A stretch of DNA of 64,000 nt from Brachionus plicatilis (taxonomy: Eukaryota; Rotifera; Eurotatoria; Ploima; Brachionidae). Both the position numbers and the translations under genes were made by a program. Positions 1-8,500 of this stretch are shown here, piece after piece. The stretch is from contig QEOQ01000041.1 of the NCBI GenBank assembly GCA_010279815.1, forward strand, positions 1,056,321 through 1,120,320. Reading direction: 5' to 3'. How positions within the stretch are numbered: the stretch's first letter is position 1; each line of letters opens with the position of its first letter. A model generated the notes under the pieces. The model did not search any database. It worked only from the letters and a program-made list of their open reading frames with translations, and was not told the DNA's origin.

Positions 1-365
1 TTATTTTGATTATTGCTCTACTCTCCTATGCTATTTTTAAAAGAAGTCAGTGGACTTAACTTATGATAAGTAAGCAAAAAGCTATTATATTTTTAAAAAA
101 AATTTGGAAAATTTTTGAAAAATGGTGAAAAAAAATTTGAATATTTCTCCTCAAGGGTTATTATCTGCTTTGTAATTAAACGATCAATGGTGAAGTTTTC
201 AAAATTTAAGCTCTCAATTTTCAATAACATTCATTTGATTTTTTTGGAATTTGTGAAAAAATTTGAATTGTTTAACTTGAATATTTTATTGTTAAATTTT
301 TTCAACTTTTTCAACTTTAATTTTTTAATAATTAAAAATTTTAAATCAATATTTTTATACAAAAT

Positions 366-427
366 TTAAATAATTGAAATGTTAATCAGTCAATAGGGGC
401 ACTAGCCTGTTGATTTACCTTGAAACT
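366..427 (-). repeat. Short dispersed repeat 'AACAGGCTAGTGCCC', copy 1
   Basis: On the minus strand it reads AAGGTAAATCAACAGGCTAG, then TGCCCC, a 7-base spacer, GACTGATTAAC and an ATTTAAAT-type tail. The same order of blocks occurs at 6197-6263 and 54736-54806, with a shorter version at 38601-38635. The shared end suggests the terminus of a SINE, LINE or MITE family; which one is not visible. Confidence 0.6.
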
Positions 428-488
428 TGAAAAAACAAATCGCTGTGTAATATTATGGAACAGTTTATCAGTGAATACTATTAGTGCG

Positions 489-593
489 CAAACAATAAAT
501 AGCTTCAAAGTCGTCATTAACAATGAAGTTGTTGGAATGGGGGGAAGCAAAGTCTGCCAAAGCCAAACAGTTAATAAGGCTAAACGCTTTTGA
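489..593 (+). pseudogene. Possible fragment of a double-stranded RNA-binding domain
   Basis: A short plus-strand frame reads FKVVINNEVVGMGGSK followed by Q, N and A residues spaced roughly as in the beta-hairpin and second helix of a dsRBD (FxVxVxVNxxxxGxGxGxSKKxAxxxAA). Base composition is more balanced than its surroundings. It ends at TGA 591-593, and a GTAAGT-like donor follows at 596. The first half of the domain is absent and the glycine stretch is shortened, so it is either an isolated exon, a decayed copy, or chance. Confidence 0.22.
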
Positions 594-974
594 ACGTAAG
601 TGTAGATAGAAATATCTATACTGCGGATATTACTACTCTACTATTTGTAATGAAAATAAAACTGATCTAAAAAACAATTCAAAATTATTTATTAGGCTAA
701 AAATCAAAATAAGAGAAAAATTTTAATTATAAATAAAAATTATAGTCTAATTAGTAATAAATATTTATTAATTATAAAAATGTATTACTAATAAGACTTT
801 TTTTTTTCTATAGAGACTATAAGTCTCTTAAAAAATTTATTTGTCAATTATTAAGAGAAGCATTTTAAAAAGGGCCTTAAATGGTTAAATTAAATTTTTT
901 TTTATTTTAAACGAAAATTAAACCGCTTATATAAATCAATATTAATAATATTAAGAAAACATTTGATTAATAAA

Positions 975-1958
975 CTAGTTAAAATTTTTTCTTTTTTTAG
1001 TCCAATAAATATCCGATGGCCAACTATGCCGATTGATCAGATCCAACTTTTTGCCTTTATCAAATGGAATGTATCCTTGTTCAGTAAGTAATTGGATCAT
1101 TTTTTCAATTTCGTTTGAGTAAAACTCGCGGTGTTTATTCATTTGATGCCATTCCATTAAGATCAGCAAAAAGTCAAATCTTTCGAATACTTTTCTCGAA
1201 CGAGCAAAGGCATAAGGTTCAAAGCCTTCAATGTCTATTTTTAAAATAGCTTTTTCATATTCTTTTCCATTAGCTTGTTTTGGTATCACTTGTAAAATGT
1301 CATCAAAAATAATTGTTTTTACAGCATAGCGATCATTTTCTTCTTTATCTTGTGATGATTTTTGTCCAAGAAAAGATTGTTCTCCTATGTTAATATTTTT
1401 TTTAAGCTCTAATATTTCGTTTGCTCTGTTGGATATTGCATAATTCAAAAGGGTTATTTTTTTTTCTAAATTCTCAATTCTAGCTGCCTTTTGTAGTCTT
1501 AATATATTGTCATAAAATGCTTCTACTGCAAGCACATCTCTGTCCATTTTGGCAGCAAACAAAGTGTACATACCCACATGAGCGCCAATATCAATAACTA
1601 AACAGTCTTCATTTTCTTTTAAATAACTTGTAAACAATTGAACGAGCCACTTTTCTTTGATTCCATTTTTTGAAATCAAACGTGAGGTATAGTCTTTATC
1701 AACACTATGGATACAAAGCGTAGTGGATACGTGAATTTTTAAAGATTTTCTACATTGGATCATTTCGTATTCATGCTGGGAGCACAAATTATCAGAAAAA
1801 TTAATCACTTTAAGATTAAAATTTTGACTCGATTGTCTCTTTGATTTCAAATAAATTGATGCTAAAAGGTATATACTAACTGGCAAAAGTAAGCTGCTCC
1901 AAATAAATATCTTTTTATAAAATAATTTAATTAAATTATTGAGAAAAAAAATTGACAT
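975..1958 (-). CDS. FkbM-family methyltransferase, membrane-anchored
   Basis: Predicted SAM-dependent O-methyltransferase of the FkbM family. An intronless frame of 327 residues runs from ATG at 1958; a longer frame exists but begins at TTG, so the internal ATG is chosen. Residues about 12-38 form one hydrophobic segment followed by Lys/Arg, giving a type II signal anchor with the catalytic domain in the secretory lumen or outside. The SAM-binding motif I is VIDIGAHVGMYT (about 121-132), followed by an acidic strand end (VEAF) and the family hallmark KIDIEGFEPYAF in the C-terminal half. The substrate cannot be read from sequence; eukaryotic members are mostly uncharacterised. No operon-like neighbour. 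Lack of introns is notable beside the intron-rich PSAT gene and could mean retroposition or horizontal origin, but its AT-rich codon use matches the window. Confidence 0.85.
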   Translation of the reverse strand: MSIFFLNNLIKLFYKKIFIWSSLLLPVSIYLLASIYLKSKRQSSQNFNLKVINFSDNLCSQHEYEMIQCRKSLKIHVSTTLCIHSVDKDYTSRLISKNGIKEKWLVQLFTSYLKENEDCLVIDIGAHVGMYTLFAAKMDRDVLAVEAFYDNILRLQKAARIENLEKKITLLNYAISNRANEILELKKNINIGEQSFLGQKSSQDKEENDRYAVKTIIFDDILQVIPKQANGKEYEKAILKIDIEGFEPYAFARSRKVFERFDFLLILMEWHQMNKHREFYSNEIEKMIQLLTEQGYIPFDKGKKLDLINRHSWPSDIYWTKKRKNFN

Positions 1959-2600
1959 AATCTTGATCAATTGAATCGAATAGTCTGTTAAATGCGTTTA
2001 TGGATTTAATTTAATATTGTTTGAGCTTCAGTTTAAATTTGCTTAAAAAAAATTTAAAACTTATTTTAATAGCATATTAATTTAAGCCAGTATGTGAATT
2101 TAATTTTCTAATTTAAAATTTTAATTTTCAATTCGTGAAGAATCTTAGAAATTAATGGCTGTGATGTAGAGTTAAAAGAAGTATTTTGAAAACTAATTTG
2201 TGTAAAAAATCAAGCATACAAATAATATGTTTCAAATAATTTTTAATTTTCAGTTTATATTTTTTTTCCCAGTAAAGTGAATTCAAAAAAAAGTTTAACT
2301 CAGAATACTTAAAATGAGGTTTTCACGATAAGTAAAATTTTTGAATAAATCTGATTAAAATATTTTTTTAATAATCTGATAAAAATATTCTTAATAAAAA
2401 GATGATATAAATTTTATTTTAAAAAAAATTTCATTCTAAAAAAATCGATCAAAGACTTGATAATATGCTAAATGACATGTTACCCACACTTTAAGCACTC
2501 ACTTACTTGATGATCAACTCGTGTTTAAATCATATATATAGAATACGTGACTATATTATTAATGTTATTAATATGTTATTAATTAACACGCCTCGCAATA

Positions 2601-2634
2601 CTTCTAGAATCAGAATGGAATTCTATTCTAGAAG
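2601..2634. repeat. Strong short hairpin
   Basis: CTTCTAGAAT at 2601-2610 pairs with ATTCTAGAAG at 2625-2634, and AGAAT (2612-2616) with ATTCT (2620-2624). This gives a 15-bp stem with one bulged C and a GGA loop. No transcript signal is evident, and the stem is shorter than a usual pre-miRNA. Confidence 0.5.
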
Positions 2635-2724
2635 ATTCATTATTCCTAACGAGATACAGATGTCAACGCTATATATAAGAAACGAACACAATCCTTTTAA
2701 GAAGTCTTTATAAAATATTATTAT

Positions 2725-3106
2725 CAGAGTTGTTCCTCAATTCGCTATTTTTCAAGTCTTTCGACCAAAAAGTCAAGTCAAGTTTTGACTTGACTTGACT
2801 TTTTTTATATTTTTCAAAAGATTATTTTATAAATTTATAATTTTTTGGTTAACAAAATGATTCAATTAAAAATGTAAACGTTAAAAAGATTTTAGAGAAT
2901 AAAAAATCTAAATTCAATTTTTACATAAACTATAATTTAGTAAAAATAAAATCAGACAAAACATCAACTCAAGTTACTTTTTAACTTTTTCCTGTAAAAA
3001 ATAAAATCAAGTCAAGTTGTGACTTGACTTTTTAGTGAAAAAAAAATTTCAAGTCAAGTCGTGACTTGGACTTGACTTGAGACTTGAGACTTGATGAACA
3101 ACTCTG
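2725..3106. mobile_element. hAT-like MITE rich in CAAGTC/GACTTG, copy A
   Basis: Termini are CAGAGTTGTTC at the left and GAACAACTCTG at the right, a perfect 11-bp inverted repeat. The bases immediately outside are ATTATTAT on both sides (2717-2724 and 3107-3114), an 8-bp target duplication as expected for hAT elements, although low in complexity. The interior near each end is packed with CAAGTC and GACTTG units that form further hairpins. There is no coding capacity, so it is non-autonomous. A decayed relative lies at 6563-7006. Confidence 0.75.
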
Positions 3107-3248
3107 ATTATTATATTATATTACTTTATATTTATATTATTGCAATAAACTATTAAACAAATATCCTTGTTATTCTTCCAGTAACAGACAGCGTTATGTT
3201 GCCAAGATAGCGAAATTAGTTCAAAATCCAATTAAAATAAAATTAAAA

Positions 3249-3392
3249 TAACGTAATTATCCGAATTTACTGACATGTCATTGAATTTTTTAGTGACATG
3301 TCACTATAGAACCTTTGACATGTTATAACAGCGTCACTAAAATAGAGTACTCTATTTTAAAGACATGTCACTCAGTTCGGATGATTACGTTA
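3249..3392. mobile_element. TA-flanked MITE 'ACGTAATTATCCG', copy 1
   Basis: The left end TAACGTAATTATCCGAATTT is mirrored at the right by CGGATGATTACGTTA, with ACATGTCA just inside both ends. TA flanks both ends, as in Tc1/mariner-type insertions. The interior contains the perfect palindrome AAAATAGAGTACTCTATTTT. The same ends and the interior block ACATGTCTTTAAAATA recur at 60797-61191, which supports a real family. It is non-coding. Confidence 0.75.
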
Positions 3393-3999
3393 CATGAATT
3401 TGAACTCTAGAAAAAATATTAAAATTTTTTTTAATATTAAGTCTAAGCTGCCGAGCAGTTTAAGTTGTGTTGCAAATTTTTTTTTAATTTTTATAAATTT
3501 TTAAAGAATATTTTTTGGTGCGTAAATGTTTTTTATTTTAGAGTAAAAAGTAAATCTTTTCTGAGACCACAAGCATTGTAACTCGGAAGAGCAAAAATGA
3601 AAAGCTATTAATTTCATTTAATGTTAGCTAAAAAAATATTTTTTTTAATAAATGATTTTCTAATATATTTTTTCTAATTTTATCCGAATGAAATTGTCGA
3701 ATTTTCTCCGAAAATCTTTCATTTTTTTAATATTAACTTTTAAAAAATCACCTCTCTGCATAGTCAAACACAATTCTACAGAGATTTGCATTCAACTGAT
3801 ACAAATCGTCACTGAAGTAGTTGAATATTGAAAAATATTCAAAAATGGTACATACTTCTTTTGGTAAAAAGTTTTAAAATTAGTAATATGTAAAAATAGC
3901 TTTCAAATATTTGAAAACAATTTTAGGATCAAAATTTAAATTTTTTGTATCAACTTCAAAATTAAATAAATAACTTTCTATTTTTTTAATAAAAAATTA

Positions 4000-4090
4000 T
4001 GCCCCAAGTGAGGATCGAACTCACGACCTCCAGATAACTCCAGATATTCAGATTATGAGACTGACGCGCTACCGACTGCGCTATTGAGGC
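4000..4090 (-). tRNA. trnM-CAT: Elongator tRNA-Met (CAT) with 18-base intron
   Basis: Reading the minus strand, the acceptor GCCTCAA (4090-4084) pairs with TTGGGGC (4007-4001) through one G-T wobble; A at 4000 is the discriminator. The D-arm is GCGC...GCGC, the T-arm GTGAG-TTCGATC-CTCAC. The anticodon stem starts TCAGT, with loop CTCATA; the anticodon CAT is at 4057-4055. After A37 there is an 18-base insert (4053-4036) before ATCTGG resumes the 3' anticodon arm; this is the canonical 37/38 intron position. Box A and box B regions are intact, so the gene looks functional. With the intron removed it reads as a standard metazoan elongator Met tRNA. Exact intron ends could shift slightly because ATCTG occurs on both sides. 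Confidence 0.9.
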
Positions 4091-5139
4091 TCGATTTTTT
4101 CTCTTCAAAATTAAAAAATTCAATTTTTAATTGTTTTAATAAAAACGAACTTCCAATTTTTCTAAATTTATCTTTTATTTGATTCACTTCCTGAATTTTA
4201 GTAATTTGATGCCAATCGCGTCTTTTATTTTGTTTTTTTTTGTCAAACGTTTGATGAATATTTAATGAAAATTTAATAAGGAAAACTGTTTTAAGCTTTT
4301 AAATAATTAAAAAAAATTCAAAAAATATTCAAAAAAATTCATTACTTAAATTTAATTAGAAAAAATTTAAAAGCATAAATTTAAATTTTTAGATGGCTGC
4401 AATTTTATTTGTAACTAAATTAACTTTTTACATAATAAAGATAAATTTACTCTTATCAAATAAGTAACTCTTTTGTTAGAAAGGCTTTTTAAATAAAAAC
4501 TTTTCTCTTAAAAAAAGAGTCTTTAAAATTTGAAAAGGGATCCGATTAAAGAAATGGATACATAAGAAACTGGTGTAGAATAAGATAAAAAGATGATGTC
4601 AAATGTTTTTTGAAAAATTTTAGAAAAATTAATATTTCAAAATTAAAGGTATCTCTAAATTTCAAAAAGGGTTAAATTTAAAAGTGAGTCGAAAACATAT
4701 TTATTTCAAAAGATTACCAAATGTATAAATTTACAAGCATAGTTTCAGTGTCGATTATTTATTAGGGATTTAAAAAGTATTTTTTAAATTAATCTAGGAT
4801 TCCTTTTGATTCTATGCATTTAAAGGTTATTTTACATAGTTAAGAGCAAATTTTTTTTAAAATTAAATTAAATTTTAATCAATCAAATAATGTCAATGAA
4901 ACTTAAATCAACAATCAAAAAATTAAAAAAATAATAAAAAATTTTTTAACAATAATTTTATTACATGTGATTTATCTTTATTTAAAAAACTTAGTTACTC
5001 AAATAAACTTACATAATTAAAAAGTTCTCTCGAAAATTGACATAAAAATTCATTTTTACAATTTAATAAAAAAAAAAACTCATATAAAAAAATTATTTAA
5101 ACAAATTCAAAACAAGTACAATTTTGATTTTCGTCAAAT
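4091..5139. other. AT-rich spacer
   Basis: Between the tRNA gene and the last cadherin exon nothing coding is seen. It should include the 3' UTR and poly(A) site of the minus-strand cadherin gene; an AATAAA-type signal on the minus strand is present near 4978. Confidence 0.5.
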
Positions 5140-5555
5140 TTAAAATTTGCCTTTAAAAGTCGACGGAGCAAAGTAGTGATTGCTCATTGAATCCTCTTCA
5201 TTATTTTCTACACTAATATTACTTTCTGTGTTGGTCTGGGTCTTGATTGACTCAGCTGTTTTATCACAATCATCCCTGGTCAAATACATGTAGGTGTCTG
5301 TTTGTTGCGCATCTAATTTCTCATTAATAAGATTCAAACTATCGTCATTCAATGTATCCAAGTCTTGTTGAGCAAATTGCGTAGTTTTTTCGTCATTTAT
5401 ATTTTGGACTTTGTTTATTTTGAATACTCGCGAGTAAATTGGTGACAAACTAGCTGAATTCTGTTGTTCCAAATTTGAGGGTACCGGTAAAAATGTTTTT
5501 GAGTCGTTCAATTGGTCAATGTTACCTGCCCAGTCGGTAATATCCCAATAAAAAC
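5140..5555 (-). CDS. FAT: Last exon of the FAT-like cadherin (cytoplasmic C-terminus)
   Basis: This exon has no start codon of its own; a TTG at 5511 only mimics one. The minus strand reads TACTTTTAAG then GTTTTTATTGGG, a good acceptor with exon start at 5555. Joined to the donor at 8354/8353, the split codon G|GT gives Gly and the frame continues FYWDITDWAGNIDQ, then 123 further residues to the stop at 5140. The WDITDW core matches the conserved (Y)HWDTSDW element in the cytoplasmic tails of FAT proteins (family knowledge), which fixes the assignment. The remaining tail is acidic and Ser/Thr/Asn-rich. Phase agrees exactly (1 base + 2 bases). The join is inferred, not seen in a transcript. 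Confidence 0.85.
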
Positions 5556-8500
5556 CTTAAAAGTAAACAAAATTAATATTTTTTATAAAATTAAAAAATC
5601 TATTAAGCCATAATTTTAGGGTATTTGTTTTGTTTATGTACGATAGGCGAATAAAATTAACTAAATTTTAATTTCTTAATAAGAATGAAGAAATACAACA
5701 CATTTATTTGTTTCTGCCTCATGCTTTTTTAATAAAAACGCGGCGTGGTATTAGATATGTATTCTATAAATTATTTTCAATGTATTCTTCAAGTTAACTT
5801 GGAATAATTTTTATTAGCAATTTTTATTTTTTTCAGCTTTTTCCGAAAAATTAACTTATATTAAGTAATTAACAATTGTCGAACTTCCATAACTTTTATT
5901 AATTTGTTATTGATCAAAAAATTTATTTTAATATTTTTAAATAAAAGTTAAAATTCTTTAAAAAAAATTTAAAATGATCGATTTTGAAATCATCTATAGC
6001 TGTAGAAAAAGCGATCTTCTGCAGCAATGCAAAACAAAGCAAATCGCAACTTAAATCGTAGAAGTTGATACTGCGGTAAAGTGTTTTATACCAATGCAAA
6101 TTTTGCGATAGCAATTAAGGCTATTGCAGTCTTTATAAATTCAATTTAAATATTAATTTATCAAATTGAGCGTTGAAACTATTCACTGAACTTATTATCA
6201 AGGTTAATCAACAGGCTAGTGCCCTTGTCTAGAATATAGACTGATTAATTCTCCATTTATTTAATAAAGATAAAATTTTTTAAATTAGAATAAAATTTAA
6301 ATCAATTATCATAATATCAAAATAAAAAATAAATTTTAAAATTAAATTAAGTTGATTCAACAACTCTGTTTGCCACAAAAATTGATAAAATAAATAGAAT
6401 GTTTTTTTCGACTTTTTTCTCTTTTCTATTTTTGCTATTTTTTTCTCTTTTGTCTTTGACTATAAGTAGCCATAATTATTACTGAATATAAATATTATAA
6501 GAAGAAACCTCTTTTGCTACACTTCCTTAAAAAAAACCTCTGAGAGATTAAGGATTTTAACACTGTGTTGGTCAAATTTTCAAATTTTTTTTTAAAAGTC
6601 TGCAAAATACCAAGTCAAAATTGACTTGGACTGACTTTTTGAATTGTTATTTTTGAATAAATTTTCGTAAAAAAATATTGAGTTTTTCTTAGTTCTTTTA
6701 TTTAATAAGCCAAAATAAACTTATTCTTTACTTTTATAGAAAAAAAATAAAACGAATTTCTAAAAAATTATGTTTTATCTCATATAAAGAATAATTCACT
6801 TCTAATTACCAAGCAAATTAAAAAAAAAATCAAAATCATCTTAATTTGAAAGACAAAAAATAAAAATTTTAATTCCAAGTTAAAAATTAACTTGACTTTT
6901 AAAATATTTTATTCAAAAAAATTTAAGGTTAAAGTTTAAATTAGACTCTAAGTAAAACATTTTAGAAGTCAAAGTCCAATATTATTTTGACTTTTGATCA
7001 ACTCTGGAACAGAAGTTGCATATTCAGGCATTTATTTTAAATTCCATTCTTTCCAATACCTGACAGGAAAATACTTAAAAACTTTTTTAACACTATAATA
7101 TGTAAATAAAAATTTTAATGAATATCTTAAATTATTTCAATCAAATATAAAATTAATAAATAATTTGTCAAGTTTAATTAAAATTTGCGATTTTTCAAAA
7201 ATTTTTGCGAATTGGTTATAAAAAGCCATTTTCGAATTAACTTTAATAATTAAACTAAATATGTTAACGGTATAAAGAGACTGTAAATATTTGATGATGA
7301 ATTTTGATTTGAAACCATGCTACCATTTTATACTTTCAATTTTGAAGAATTTATGAAATTTTTTCGGAATAACATAAATAAATTTTTAGATCAAAAATTT
7401 TTAAAAACGTTGAACTGTAAAATGTTTTCTTCTTTTCTTCCATATTTATAAAGCATAAGGGAACAGAACAAAATGATAATTAACCTTTAATCTCTAAGCT
7501 CAATGTTAGTTCTGTGAATGGTGCTACAAACATATTTGAATAAACTGCCAATGATGTTCAAAATGCACTTCACCAGAATATTTTTGTTTCCTTATTCGCT
7601 CCTTCTGTAACCTTGTGTAATAAGCTAAAAATTGTTCCAATTCAATTTGCAGAGTTAATTACAAAAATAAAAAAAATAAAAAAATTTTACGAAATAAAAT
7701 ATCAAATTTTTTTAAACCATTTTCGATTTAAATCTTAATAAATATATACTAAGTTATCATATTGTCGACTTTTGCAAGAATTTCACATAACTAATTTAAA
7801 ATTTTTTAGAAATAAATTTATGCAAAATCGAATGAGCTGAATTTTAGAAAATCAATTTTTTGATTATTTTTATTTAATTTTTTTAACCGAGTAATTTTTA
7901 AAAGAATAAAAAAAGAAAAAAATAATTTTTAAATGGTAAAATAAATATTTTAATTTTTTTTTCGAACTCTATTAACTAGATCCAGAATACTGGTGGAAAA
8001 ATGTGAAAGTAATTCAAGAAAACACCAAGAATACATGAAAAGAATACATTGAGTATACTTGAAGAATACATCCTGATAAATACTAATTTCCTTCGATTGA
8101 GCAAAATAATTTTCTACCAACTTTTTATTTTTATTGTTTAAATAAAAAAGCAACAATGCGTAAAAAAAACAGTATAGATGTTAAATCAGACAACTAAAGG
8201 TTAGTAGTAGCATACTAGAAATTAAAAATTAAAAAATACTTTTTATTTTTAGCTATGTAAAGACAATTAAGTGAGTTAATCTATGGAAAATGTTGTTGTT
8301 TTAAAAAATGGTTAAAATAGTTTAACAAAAAAAAGGAACAAAAAAACTCTTACCAAGACACGAATCCTCAGCAGAAGCTATCGAGTCTTTGTCGGTCTCG
8401 AGCGCATTCTCAGCCAACTGATTAGGCAATTTAGGCAAAAAAGTCGAATAATCATTTTGCACTTCCTTTCCTTTTGGCCGTCTAATGGCCGTATTAAATT

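Larger units (their letters stand above)
1..974. other. AT-rich non-coding flank
   Basis: No convincing gene. It holds one copy of a short dispersed repeat (about 366-427) and a small dsRBD-like open frame (489-593), both listed separately. Long T and A runs make the open frame at 115-369 (Phe/Asn/Leu-rich, starting at TTG) look like base composition rather than a gene. Confidence 0.6.
1959..3999. other. Intergenic region with two MITEs
   Basis: No coding region is supported. It contains a 15-bp stem hairpin (2601-2634), a hAT-like MITE (2725-3106) and a TA-flanked MITE (3249-3392). The rest is AT-rich with no recognisable content. Confidence 0.6.
5556..8353 (-). other. Last intron of the FAT-like cadherin
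   Basis: A 2.8-kb intron with donor GTAAGAG at 8353 and acceptor TTTTAAG ending at 5556. It contains copy 2 of the short dispersed repeat (6197-6263) and a decayed CAAGTC-type MITE (about 6563-7006). Small open frames at 5923-6114 and 7950-8156 look accidental. A patch of more balanced composition at 7445-7640 has no clear coding frame. Confidence 0.75.

Noticed and set aside
115..369. 84-codon frame rich in Phe, Asn and Leu
   Set aside because: It begins at TTG, consists of AT-homopolymer codons and has no domain.
7600..7627. Minus-strand GCTTATTACA resembling the start of a rotifer spliced-leader sequence
   Set aside because: Only about ten bases agree with what I recall; the following bases differ and no donor plus Sm-site arrangement is seen.
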